Shown here in pieces: positions 47,480-57,720 of a stretch of DNA of 64,000 bases. The stretch's first letter is position 1. Each line of letters begins with the position of its first letter. Made by a program: the position numbers and the translations under genes. Origin of the DNA: Ligula intestinalis (lineage: Eukaryota; Platyhelminthes; Cestoda; Diphyllobothriidea; Diphyllobothriidae); the NCBI GenBank assembly GCA_036362985.1, contig JAYGXS010000004.1:61587749-61651748 (forward strand). The letters are read 5' to 3'. The notes below the pieces were generated by a model. The model was not told the origin of the DNA. It worked only from the letters and a program-made list of their open reading frames with translations, and did no database searches.

Positions 47480-47993
47480 CTCGAGAAAATATGCAGAAAT
47501 TTCTTTTCAACATTGGATCCTTTCAGCCTTCCTTTCTGAAGAAAGGGAACAAATAATTCCGTAAATAAGTGAGATGTTCAGGAGTGTCAAATGGGGAAAT
47601 TATATCTGCACAGTAGTTGTGCCAATTACAGGATGAATTTATCACAAGCATGTTTTCATTATCTGTACACTTCAAAAAACAAAAACTTCACGATGACAAA
47701 AACCTCGAAATAGTTTGCTAAAATGTAGTCGAGAGAACTGAACTGATATTTTTTGGCTTTTTCTTCTGAAGCCGGATCTAGCACAACGTTAGATATGCAG
47801 TGACCGTGGTCATAAAATGTTAACCATAATTATGATCTACCTTCCGATTAGAGAACATTACTTAAGTTATATTGTAGAAGTAATTATTTTTCACAATAAT
47901 CCCAAGATATTTCTGACATGCAAAGATACCGGCTCTTGAAAGACCATCTGTTTAGCCTTCTGCATAAGCAAATCAATAAGGACTAGTTTTTCC
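47480..47993 (+). repeat. Module C, copy 2 (left part, interrupted)
   Basis: Matches 52735-53117 plus 53670-53790: gaa.gggaacaaa, gcaggatgaattt.t, gtcgagagaactgaactgat, attttttgg.tt, cagtgacc..ggtcataaaat, then cccaagatatttc and caataaggact. It breaks at 47993 and resumes at about 49299, where the Penelope-bearing segment ends. Confidence 0.65.
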
Positions 47994-49298
47994 CTGGGCG
48001 AAGAGCCTAGAGCCTACTTGACGACTGTAAGAATGACCGAGCACGTCATCCAGACGGACAGCCATCCCGAGGTCACGCCGGAACAAAGCGCGCGAACAGG
48101 CCAGTCCGGCATATTCAGAACAGGCCAAGTCACGCGACGTTCAAAGGGCGGACATCAGGCCAGGACAAAGGACGCACGCGTGAGCGAGACTGCCCGGGGC
48201 CGAGTTGCTGCTATCAGTGAGGTCACGCTGAGGACAGATGCACAGACGTGCGTAGGCGAGCACGCGTACGACGACAGTGGAGAGCAATGATGACTGCCCC
48301 TTAAATATCGAGGCTACGTGCAGAACGGGGACTCTGTTGTTGGAGACGCTGTCGACGACCCGAGACGAGTCCGACCACAGAAGGCAAGCTGCTGGACACA
48401 CGGAAACAGAGCTGATGTACTAGTACAACTGACAGTAAAGCACTATCAGCTATCCTGTTCTGCCTTCTCTTCCTAACACGTACTAGGGGGACATAACAAA
48501 TGTTGATACAGAAACACACTGGGTTATAACAACGACCACAATTTGTGTATGTCCAGCCAGTGAAATGAAGCATTTGATTATTCAAATGAACAAAAGTCTG
48601 ACAAAACTCAAAGCAAACGGTGCAGTCACGCCTAGAGGTTAGTTTTCCATGAAACCACCCAGTAAAATCCTAGCACGATTTGACGGTTTGCCAAAAGTGC
48701 ACAAATAAAGCACACCGCTTAGGCCCATCCTCTTCCTTCGTGGCACTCCTACATACGGTTTGGCAAAATAGATGTTTACCCATCTCAAGTTCTTGACAGT
48801 AGGTCTGACAACAACCGTTGCTTCTGCCAAACAGTTCCTTCAACGAATAAAACATCTGAAGTTAGAGCCAGATGAAGCCATGGTATCCTTCGTTATTGTT
48901 TCACTCTTCACCTCTATCTCACAGCAACTAGCGATTGGTGTTGTGAGACAACTTCTAACCGAGCACTACGCCGATAGCGACAAGCCACTGAAGTCTAAAC
49001 ATTTTCTTTAACCTGTACGAAATTGCCTTCAAACCTACTTCCATTTGGTGGACAAATGCATGAATGAATTAAGAGCGGTCCCATGGGCTCCCTCCATCAA
49101 GCCTGATTGCTGAAGTGGTTCTCCAACGGATAAAACATTTGGTCTTCACCAAGTATCAATCGAAGTTTTGGGCTCGTTATGTCGATGCCATCTCCGTCAT
49201 TTTTAAAATATCTGATACCGAGCACTTTCAAGAGTTACTGAATTCGGTTGACCCAAATATCCAATGCACGATGGAGACTGAAAGAAATAACCACGTAC
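47994..49298 (+). mobile_element. Inserted segment: GC-rich leader plus Penelope RT fragment
   Basis: 48000-48490 is conspicuously GC-rich against its AT-rich surroundings, and its 90-codon + frame (48018-48290) has no recognisable domain. From 48597 the + strand encodes the Penelope RT: LTKLKANGAVTPRG (one stop), MKPPSKILARFDGLPKVHK, RPILFLRGTPTYGLAK, then FLQRIKHLKLEPDEAMVSFV and SLFTSISQQLAIGVVRQLL at 48836-48960. After a gap in frame come FTKYQSKFWARYVDAISVIF at about 49146-49205 (active site YVDA, one Asp lost) and FQELLNSVDPNIQ. Coding stops abruptly after NNHV at the insertion edge, so the endonuclease is absent. The leader could be an unrelated LTR-like piece. Confidence 0.7.
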
Positions 49299-49900
49299 TT
49301 TTTCTATTGATTTCCGATGCGCTTAAAAGTTCAAATATATTGTAAAGAAGAGGTTAATAAAAATATCGCTGTTTATTGCCATTTGATTGCAAAGCAGTAA
49401 CTTTTTAAAGTCTTTACTCAAAGAAAAATAAATTAATTATAAGACGTTACCTTCAAATATTATTCTGCTGCCAATGAGTCCAATGTCTTTCAGCGTGGCT
49501 CATAGTAAAACGGCATTCGAAAATAACTAAACAATTTACTGGTCAAATTCTGCCTAATTGTGTCCACACTGTACATTTGAATTTAATTGCTAAGAAGGCT
49601 TTCCATCTCATGCGCCGCAGCTTTCGGCCTATCCTTTGTCGTTCATCAGCATACCAGTGGTTCAAATTACCATCTCTAGCACGATATTTAACTCGAAAAC
49701 TGATAGCAATCTATAAGCGGAGACTAGTTGTTCGCATGAAATTCACACAGTATAAGACAAACCCATCTCTCTGATTATTTTTCATTGGTATCCTTACTAT
49801 AGTGCACGCAAAAATTTTTAAACGAAAATGTGGGAATAATAGTTTCAAAATAAACTTTAATCCTACTCACCAGTTGGCGGAAAATGCATACCATGCGACG
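49299..49900 (+). repeat. Module C, copy 2 (right part)
   Basis: 49299-49445 resumes the module with cgatgcgcttaaaa, aatatcgctgttt.ttgccat and actcaaagaaaaataaatt, as at 53800-53920. The 65-codon + frame at 49577-49774 (RSFRPILCRSSAYQWFKLPS) is open but unrecognised. Confidence 0.5.
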
Positions 49901-50375
49901 CACCAGAACGCTAACTGTTGCAAAATCCGGTAACTTTTGAGTAAATTTCATCTGTCACAAACATACGATTCAAGTTACATTCTGACTCCGAGAGAGAATT
50001 TTGTGTTTATTTTGTGAGCTGGTGCTGATATTATCAAAGAAGCATTTCTGTAAGCTTTTCCTAGTATCCGGTAAAAAAAGGGACTAAGCAAGTGTAAATA
50101 TCTTTAAGAGACGACGAACTCAAAGAAATATAACTCCGAGCAACCAGTTTGATCAAGACTCTAAGACATAATCCTATACAGGCCTAGGAGTAAAGTATAT
50201 AGCGTAAGAGAGACGGATGTGCTCGACGCGAAAATATATTTAATAATAAACTGCTCCCCTCTAGGAACGAGAAGAAATTATAAAATCAGAAACAGACATT
50301 TCCGAGTCTGCGTCAGAATATCATTCAACAGGCATTTCATCGCTTTTCAAACCAGTGGAACATACGGAAGTTACT

Positions 50376-50520
50376 CGTTGATAAATGTTTACCCGATCGC
50401 TAACGGAACTCATCTGTCACGCTCTGCCTTGGCCCTCTACAGAGACCCTGACAGACATAGTAGCTGGTAATGGACAACTAGTATTACAGGCAAAGACAAG
50501 GGAAACTGGAATGACCGTTT
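50376..50520 (+). repeat. Fold-back SINE family, 5' half only
   Basis: Matches the first 140 bp of 46530-46896 (acccgatcgctaacggaact, catctgtcacgctctgcctt, ccctgacagacatagtagct, caaagacaaggg, actggaatg). The tRNA-like domain and second arm are missing. Confidence 0.65.
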
Positions 50521-50529
50521 CTATTACAC

Positions 50530-51477
50530 GTACAGTTGATCAAATATCTGATCGAAGGTTAGGGATTGGGGGACTTAACACAAATTCGAGGTTGTTTATT
50601 TAATTCTTTGAGCTGACTTGAGGCGCAAAATGCAGTTTACTGGGGTTTGGTTCCATTCAGACCAGTAAACTGGGAGAAAATATTAAACGCTGCGGAACAG
50701 GCTTCTTGTGTGTTCATGTTGCACTATAGGAACATTAAAATCATATCTGATTACAAAACGGAAAATTTTGTTTTGCGGCCATGAAATTGAGAATAATGTA
50801 CTTAATAGGTACAGCACTAGAGTCGAGAAAAGGTTGATGAATTATGTTAACAAATGTGTGCTCTACAAATATGTTACGTTTTGTGCCCTAAAGATAAGTA
50901 ATACACTTACAAGAGGCCAACATGTGTTTTACCACGCCGAAATTAGTTGGCCTATTTGACTCTGCATCAAGGTCACGGTTTAGCATATATGTTTAAATTA
51001 ACATTGTTAACTAACTCCATCCAAATTTTGTCACAATATAGAAAAAAATCAATAAATATACAAACTTGAAACGAAACAGGCAACACATTTTCAAGTTTAA
51101 GAATATTGGAGGGTATATTGGGTCACTCCGTTGTGCAAATAAAATCAAGGAACTGTGTCCTGAAGGAACAGAACGCATTGAAAATTGCTCTGCTTTACAT
51201 ATAAATGTAAGTTCTTTCATTTTCAGCAGAGCTTTTTCGTCTAAGTTTTAGGGAAGTCAAAAGTCGGACAAAACATCCCATTTTGATCTTGACTTTATAA
51301 AGTCACAGATATTCAAATTCAAAATATCTAACTAAAGCTCTTTGTGAGGAGGTATCTTGTTATAGAAAGTTTTTAAATTAATCTTAGACGTATTCATTCC
51401 CGGCTCTTGTTGTGGAAATTAATTTTTCTGGGCAATAGATTGACATGTGTGAGCGATTCTAAAGTCATGACCCACAC
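50530..51477 (+). repeat. Module C, copy 3 (left part, up to transposon)
   Basis: Parallels 41530-42530 and, from about 51200, 55060-55320. Blocks include ttgacttgaggcgcaaaatg, aattttgttttgcggcc, gggaagtcaaaagtcggac, gaggaggtatcttgttatag and ctaaagtcatgacccacac. The module continues at 52517 after the DNA transposon. Confidence 0.7.
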
Positions 51478-52516
51478 CCCTAATAGCAAAAATGGTTCAA
51501 TCGTAACTCGATTTTATCGGTGTTTTTCGTTGACTATCGTTGACTTGCTTCTAAGAATTTGATTGGCTGACAGACGACTCGATCACGCGTTTCTAAGTTA
51601 CGGCAGTACCTCTCGCCCAGGTATCGGAAAATCGATAGTGTTGTGCGATAAGCGACCGATGCACCGGTATGCACATCATTTGGCACATTTTCACACTGGA
51701 AAGCGGTTGCAAGTCTGTGTCTACCTTGCTGTTGGCCTAAATTGTGTAAATTTTGTTTCCGAAGCTCTTTTTAAGCATGTTTATGCCCAATTCTAGGACA
51801 ACCCGATATCGACGCAGAAGGCAAGCGCTTCTGGAAGATCTAGGCGAAATTATGGAGCATAATGATGAAGTTTTCGCGTCCGAAACATCATCATTGACCT
51901 CGGGGCTACCTTCATCCGCCTCTGGATCTGAATCAGACTCCTTTATATGGACTGATATTGAAGAACCGGGGTGCAGTCCTGCCCTAGTGGATATTGACAA
52001 TGGACAAGCTGGAGAATCGTCCAGTTTGCCTCCGAAAGCGGAGAAGCCAAGTCTAGTAGAAGCCCTCCGATTGTGGGCAGTCAATTCCGGCACACCTCAT
52101 ATGCACCTCACTAGTCTTTTGAAGATTTTGAGACGCGTCTGTTCGGACCTACCTGCAAATGTACGGATGTTGCTGAAGGAAGACTACGAAACGGAGATTA
52201 CGAAAATGGGCAGTGGTGAGTATGCTCATTTGGGACTGGTGAAGCAGTTAGCAGAGCAGGAAGGTCTTCATTTCTCGTTAGTTGAAGATACGGAGATAGT
52301 AACATATCGATCTATTGATGGGTTACCCATAGAGAAAAAACCAAATCGTCAATTTTGGCCAATACTGGGACGCATTATGCAGCCATTTATAGGCAAAATC
52401 TTTGTCGTTGGAGTATATTGTGGCCACGGTAAGCTGTCCAAATAAAATTTGACTTACGATTTTTTCGTTCAATCATTGTAAAATCGTTCAAAATCGTTGA
52501 CATTTTCCTATTACGG
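51478..52516 (+). mobile_element. DNA transposon with transposase-like ORF, precise insertion
   Basis: Ends are imperfect terminal inverted repeats: the left begins CCCTAATAGCAAAAATG and the right, read inwards, begins CCGTAATAGGAAAATG. It is flanked by AC on both sides (51476-51477 and 52517-52518). The uninterrupted sequence survives at 55320-55330 (gacccacacaggcagct), and a more distant one lies near 42550-42575. At 1039 bp with one ORF, it is probably an internally shortened copy. The short 2-bp duplication fits CACTA/Plavaka-like or related groups, but the superfamily is not established. Confidence 0.75.
51777..52445 (+). CDS. Transposon-encoded 222-aa protein (uncharacterised transposase-associated family)
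   Basis: Begins at the first ATG after the upstream stop. The N-terminus is very basic (RTTRYRRRRQALLEDLG), then an acidic Ser-rich stretch (residues 35-60), then a globular part from about residue 95. That part has PSLVEALRLWAVNSGTPHMH, LTSLLKILRRVCSDLPANVR, MLLKEDYETEITKMGSGEYA, HLGLVKQLAE, YRSIDGLPIEKKPNRQFWPI and LGRIMQPF, followed by an IGKIFVVGVYCGHGK end. This order (basic start, WAV....H..L..LLKILR, LP...R.LLK, SIDGLP, RQFWPILG, G.Y.G..K) is what I recall from uncharacterised transposon proteins widespread in invertebrates. Those proteins are much longer, so this one is truncated. The TAA overlaps an AATAAA, and ggtaagc at 52428 is a possible donor to a lost next exon. Confidence 0.6.
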   Translation: MFMPNSRTTRYRRRRQALLEDLGEIMEHNDEVFASETSSLTSGLPSSASGSESDSFIWTDIEEPGCSPALVDIDNGQAGESSSLPPKAEKPSLVEALRLWAVNSGTPHMHLTSLLKILRRVCSDLPANVRMLLKEDYETEITKMGSGEYAHLGLVKQLAEQEGLHFSLVEDTEIVTYRSIDGLPIEKKPNRQFWPILGRIMQPFIGKIFVVGVYCGHGKLSK

Positions 52517-53117
52517 ACAGGCAGCTACATAAGGAGGAATGTTCAAGAACTCATTATTTTGGTAAATGCTTTTAAGATATTTCTTATTTCTAAGTTTTTA
52601 GTAAATAGGTCGAACCAAATCGGTATTTATGGATAAAAACAAAGCAAAACAGTGCAATTCGTAAAGTGTTCAGCAGAAATTCGAAAGCAGTTTGCTGCTC
52701 GTCACACTCGAACTCTCGAAATAATTTTAAAATATGTCACAAACGGACCTCTTCAGTCTCCCTTTTTGGGGAAAGGGGAACAAAAAGTGCCATAGTGAGG
52801 TGTTGGCGAGACGCAAATTTAGAAAACCTATGTGCGCAGTATGTGTGCTTATTGCAGGATGAATTTGTTTCAAGCGTGCGTTTAATAAACTGTACGCTTC
52901 AAAAATAAAATAAAAATGGAAACTCCGGGGTGACAGAAATTTCGAAATATTTTGCCAAAATTTTGTCGAGAGAACTGAACTGATATTTTTTGGTTCTTTT
53001 TCCACAAAACCGGACATGACACTACTCTAAACATACAGTGACCGATGTCATAAAATAATAATCCTTATTCTGATATGCGTTTCAAGTAGAGAAGATTGGT
53101 TAAATGGGGTTCTAGTA
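52517..53117 (+). repeat. Module C, copy 3 (middle part, between two transposons)
   Basis: Almost identical to 55325-55560 over its first 220 bp (caggcagct.c/a.taaggagg, aaatcggtatttatgg, cagcagaaattcgaaagcag). It then parallels 47500-47860. It is interrupted at 53117 by the pogo-like element. Confidence 0.75.
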
Positions 53118-53669
53118 CAGTAGTCACCGGCTATTAAGCCCTCCTCGGGCCCAGACCAAATTGGGCTCAATAATCGGTGCGCGCATTAAGCGGCGAGTCC
53201 TAGTTCTTGATTAGCAAACGCAGGATAGGCAATATACATTAAATACGCACTGTATTATGTGAAGAGCTTGGTTATGTACAAGAAAAAGAATGCTTTTTGC
53301 CTGTATTTTACGTTATAACAAAAACAAACAAAAAAGATTTGCAACACGTTTTTAAAAAAGCGGTCTAGTATCAGTCGTTTTAAAGTAACCTTCACTCGCA
53401 AGTGCTCTTTGATGTCCTTCTCCAGGCACCAGAAATCGTCGAATTTAGTGAAATCTGATGCCTGTAGACCACATTGCAGAGTGTAGAGTGCAGCTCGCAC
53501 GCAGAGAGAAGAGCATTTTACTCTATCCTGCTGACAAACTGGGCTTTGCAGCCGGCGACTGGGCTTATTAGCCGGCGGATTTTGCTATTTAACATTCCGT
53601 CCCAAGCTGATTTGGGCTTAATACGCAGCTAGGTCTGTTAACTGTGGGCTTAATAACCGGCAACTACTG
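53118..53669. mobile_element. pogo/Tc1-mariner-like non-autonomous element
   Basis: Terminal inverted repeats of about 24 bases: the left is CAGTAGTCACCGGCTATTAA and the right, read inwards, is CAGTAGTTGCCGGTTATTAA, both continuing GCCC. TA flanks both ends (53116-53117, 53670-53671). 552 bp is too short for a full transposase. A - frame inside (53500-53255: FTKFDDFWCLEKDIKEHLRV) could be the leftover end of a Tigger/pogo transposase, but this is uncertain. Further internal copies of the ggcttatta..ccggc motif lie near the right end. The module C copy at 47.85 kb lacks it. Confidence 0.8.
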
Positions 53670-54054
53670 TATTAATTATTTTTCAGAATAACCCCAAGAT
53701 ATTTCAGGCCTTCTAGGATACTGGTTTCCGTAGACATATCTTTTTAGTCTTCTACATAAACCAAACTCAATAAGGACTGCTTTTTCCATTGATTTGTGAT
53801 GTGCTTAAAAATTAACATGTATTTTATAGCAAACAAACCCAAAATATCGCTGTTTGTTGCCATTTAGAAGCATACCAGGTTCTTTTCACAGTATATACTC
53901 AAAGAAAAAATAAATTGTAAGACAGGCAAGAGATCATCATATTTAAAAATATTGGAGGCTCTTAAGGGTCACACCGTTGTACAAATTAACTCAAAGAACG
54001 GTGCCCTGAAGTAAAAGAACGCATTGAAAATTGCTCTGGTTTACATATACATTA
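53670..54054 (+). repeat. Module C, copy 3 (right part)
   Basis: Resumes with taattatttttcagaataac, cccaagatatttc, ctcaataaggactgcttttt and, at 53800-53920, the block also found at 49310-49440. 53940-54045 then resembles 51090-51200 (aatattggagg, gtcac.ccgttgt.caaat, cattgaaaattgctctg). Confidence 0.6.
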
Positions 54055-54311
54055 GACGCCATTGATCATGCAACATTTCAACATATGCGAAAGACTATTA
54101 CTCTTTCGCTAATCGGAATTGACTCCAATTGTGATACTGATTATTGTGTAGTGTATTCTGAAGTCATTTCAATCAGGATAGAAAGCCGGCTTTTTAACAA
54201 GTTTCATTTCGACTCCTAGCAAAAATTATCTTCTGTAAAAACTGACTACTTAAGTAGTATGCCTTTTTATCATTGATTTTGACTGTTATTATAAATTCAA
54301 ATATATTTTAT
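54055..54311 (+). repeat. Inverted repeat arm (partner 54782-55036)
   Basis: About 255 bp whose reverse complement lies at 54782-55036. Shared strings include gacgcc.ttgatcatgcaa, ctctttcgctaatcggaatt, gatagaaagccggcttttta and atcttctgtaaaaactgact. The two arms have acquired different substitutions in every codon position of the shared open frame, so coding is unlikely. Confidence 0.8.
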
Positions 54312-54781
54312 GGAAAACATGCACGAGAAAATTATTTTTTTGTACTTTTTTGATAGAAAATAACACACTTTTTAAATTTTAAGGTCAAAGAAAGGGTAGC
54401 CTTCGGTTTTAAATTTGTTGCTAACTATGAGCTTTTTTATGAATGTTAGGTCTTCATCCATAATAAATCGTATCCGTAAATTTATTAGTGCTGCCTCTAT
54501 TGCATAAAATATATTTCAAATTTATTTAAGCATTTGATGACTTCTAGGTGACGTCTTCCTCAAACTGTAGGTGAAACTGTACATTTCTCTAAACAGGATG
54601 CACACAGTGCGCAGTTTTTAAACCTTGAATTTGAGTGGAGCATTCACTCGTTTAGAAAATTGTTCGGCAATTGGGCAACTTTTTTAAAACTAAAAGCTCC
54701 TTTTTTGAGTAACATATTTAAAATACGCGTAAGTTGCTATCAAACAAGTACAACAAAAAAATTTTCGTCCATGTTTTTAAT

Positions 54782-55036
54782 AAAATATGTTTGAATTTAT
54801 AAAGGCAGTTAAAAGCGACGATAAAATTGCATACTAATTAAGAAGTCAGTTTTTACAGAAGATACTTTTTGCTAGGAGTAGAAACGAAGCTCGTTAAAAA
54901 GCCGGCTTTCTATCCTGACTGAAATATCTTCAGAATAAACTACACGATAATCAGTATCACAACTGGAGTCAATTCCGATTAGCGAAAGAGTTTTAGTCTG
55001 TCGCATATGGCAAAATATTGCATGATCAACGGCGTC
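54782..55036 (-). repeat. Inverted repeat arm (partner 54055-54311)
   Basis: See the partner for shared strings. The arms are separated by about 470 bp of AT-rich sequence. Diverged relatives in the same orientation as this arm occur at 38975-39260, 40850-41090 and 61520-61747. Confidence 0.8.
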
Positions 55037-55049
55037 GACTGAAAATGTA

Positions 55050-55565
55050 AGTTTTTTATTTCCAGCAGAGTTTTTTCCTCTGAGTTTTAGGGAAGTCAAA
55101 AGCCGGTCAAAATATCCCATTTTGATCTTGACTTTATCTTGAAAAAAGGTATCGTACACAGATATTTGACATCGAAATAGCTAACTTAAGTGCTTATTGA
55201 GGAGGAACCTTGTTATAGAAAGTTTTTTAATTAATCTTAGACGTATTCATTCCCAGCTCTTGTAGAAATTAATTTTTCTGGGCAATAAATTGACATGTGT
55301 GGGCGATTCTAAAGTCATGACCCACACAGGCAGCTATTTAAGGAGGAATGTTTAAGAACTCATTATTTTGGTAAATGCTTTTAAGATATTTCTTACTTCT
55401 AAGTTTTTAGTAAATAGGTTGAACCAAATCGGTATTTATGGATAAAAACAAAGCAAAACAGTGCAATTCATAAAGTGTTCAGCAGAAATTCGAAAGCAGT
55501 TTGCTGCTCGTCACACTCGAACTCTCGAAATAATTTTAAAAAATGTCACAAACGGAAATTTCTTT
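55050..55565 (+). repeat. Module C, copy 4 (uninterrupted)
   Basis: Parallels 51200-51477 joined directly to 52517-52750. It therefore preserves the pre-insertion state of the DNA transposon target (gtcatgacccacacaggcag near 55314-55333). It ends at about 55556 (cacaaacgga), where its partner continues. Confidence 0.8.
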
Positions 55566-55699
55566 CACCATTCACAAGATGGTTAAGATTAGATCGTGAG
55601 GTCGTATGGATAAAGTGTGAAGCGCGCCCCGCAGGCTAACGTTCACCTGATTTTTGGGGAGGGAATGGCCGGGTCATGTCAGGGAACAAATTTTATCGC

Positions 55700-56145
55700 A
55701 ATGGTTTGGTTAGATAAAAAAAGGATACGAGGGTAGGTTAGGTCGCGTACTTAAACCTTGGGAGAAGACACTGAATGAGCTTTAATATCAACACTAACCC
55801 ACCTCCCGACCAACAGCGATCGCGTATATGGAGGGGGACTGACTCGAAACCTCGGGCGAGGTAACTAAGCGACATTTTCCAGTAATATCGCCAACACCAA
55901 CTGGGAAAAAGTCCAAAGAAGAACAAGGTGGCGAGATTGTGTAAATCACCCTACTTAAAAATTGAAAGTAAGCGATAATTCCCGTGGTAAGTTCAAAAGG
56001 CCAACTTTTCTTAGTTTGCCGATTATAGCAATTATGGAATGCGTCTGCCTTCGAAGAACCACTCTACAGTTCAACTCAACCAGAAAATCCCAGCTGGAAC
56101 GATGGGTGGCGTGTGGAAAACAGTTAGATTATAGGTAAATTAAAC
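55700..56145. repeat. Repeat family B, copy 2
   Basis: The same block order as 3780-4225, beginning near tacgagggtaggtt (55729) and ending near ggtggcgtgtgg (56105). AT-rich sequence with no gene follows to the transporter exon at 56905. Confidence 0.7.
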
Positions 56146-56904
56146 TACTGAAAATTTGCGAGTAGTTGATTATTATTGATAGGGAAATACCCGACCGCTC
56201 TACATAACCTCACCCAAGTTAATTTATTAACATTTTGTATTTGTAATTTTTTCTGGATTAACTTGCCAGTCTTTTCCATTCCTATGCCTTAAACGTATTT
56301 ACATTTAACATTGGACCAGTGACTTTTGATATTGCCATTACCTGAGTTTTTAGATTTTTTTGAAAATTAAATTTTTTGCTAGTTGATAGTAATTTCTCAA
56401 CTAAAGTCTGGCTTTTTTTACGATTCTTACTTTACTGTTTTGATAGTTTGGGGGCACGCCACGTGTGCTGAATTCCCGCAAAAAGACTTTTATTACGTTT
56501 TCAAACACATTTCATGAGCTTGTACACTCACTGTTATGGACTATGAGTAAGGAAGGAATGTGAGTAAATTTCTTTGTTTATTTATGGCGCACTATTTTTT
56601 TGCGAAAACATGCAATCATTTTAACAATTTCTGAGACCCAAAGTAGGATTTCGTCAAAAAAAGTCACTAAAAGGGTTATAGAAGGCAAGACAAATCGCTG
56701 TTCGAACAATTTCAAGTCAAGTACTTAACACCTGCAAGGCCAGTTGGAGCCTATTCAACAGCAAGGTAAAAGTAAGTGACGCGCGCAGCCCATGCAGCCC
56801 AACACTTAAAAGAATGATTTAAATGTGTGCCTGTAGTCAACAACACGTTAACGTGTTACCTTCAAGGAGGCTTTGTAGGAGACAAAGTAAGATAAAGTAC
56901 TCAC

Positions 56905-57034
56905 CGAAACGTCTGTAGGCAACAAATTCACTCAGAACGGTCTTCATACCGAGAAGTTCGGCCACCTTACCACAGTCTTTCGCCGGGACACCCATGGTAT
57001 AGGCCAGTGGCCAGAAAAAGTACGAGAACATAAT
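56905..57034 (-). CDS. Concentrative nucleoside transporter, internal exon
   Basis: 130 bp between acceptor ccgcatccctag and donor gtgagtac. It reads IMFSYFFWPLAYTMGVPAKD, CGKVAELLGMKTVLSEFVAY, RRF and the first base of the next codon. This is the CNT segment with the D-C pair after the transmembrane helix, the AELLG.K block and the family signature NEFVAY (here SEFVAY), part of the substrate- and cation-binding core. It joins in phase with the exon at 60875-61046 (…LTLE before IMFSY). The next exon downstream must begin in phase 1. The only good phase-1 candidate seen, at 43640, is not transporter-like. Confidence 0.92.
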
Positions 57035-57479
57035 CTAGGGATGCGGGAGGAGAACAGCGAACAGGTATTTCAATTGTAGGGCTGAGAGTTCATAAACGGT
57101 AGAAGGTGTGACATCCAAATTGACGGTTCTGTGTGTGCAATTTGACGCCTCCTTTTGTTTCCGAAAAATTTTTTTCTCAATTTAGAACTATTCGGCTAAG
57201 CTTTCAAGGGGTTTGTTGGTGGAGATAGGATGAAAGGTCTTCTAGGTAAACTGGCAAAATATCTTGAAGGGGCCGCCTCAATACCTAAATATTCTCCCCG
57301 ACCAACTGTCTTACGGAATTGGTGGTTTAACAATTGATTCTTGTTGGTTAAGGAGTGTCAATGAATAAGTTATTATGATGGAAGTGATCAAAAATATTCA
57401 ATCAAAGAAACTTATATTTGGTATTTAAGGGTATTTAATGACAAACGGAGAGCACACTCACAAAGGTTTTTTCTGTCTC

Positions 57480-57720
57480 GTTGGACTTCCAACGCAGGTC
57501 GCATGTCGGGCTCTCGTGTCCACTAAGCATGCGCGCACCAGAGCATGTCAAAGGCTGGATAAGGTCATGGACGCGTGTTTTCACCCTCTCACCGTCTTAA
57601 CTGATGAATTAATTTCCAAGGCCGGTTCACAAAGGACCTTATTACAGTGACCGCCTACGTTCAGAACACTCCTGGACCCGGCGACTTCGCTGCTGGACAG
57701 CAGGCTCCAGAACTCTTTGC
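57480..57720. repeat. Repeat family D, copy 2 (uninterrupted)
   Basis: Has the blocks ctcgtgtccact, agagcatgtcaaaggc, aaggtcatggac, ttcaccctct and ccaaggccggttcacaaagg in unbroken order, whereas copy 1 at 2690-3300 is split. 57720-58090 has no recognised feature. Confidence 0.65.

Noticed and set aside
48000..48490. GC-rich island as a CpG promoter or complete LTR
   Set aside because: No repeated partner, clear TG...CA ends or downstream gene was visible. Only its unusual composition is certain.
56905..57034. Joining this transporter exon to the 43640 exon as the main isoform
   Set aside because: Phases match (1 to 1), but the 43-kb frame has no transporter similarity and would omit the conserved last two transmembrane segments found at 33 kb.
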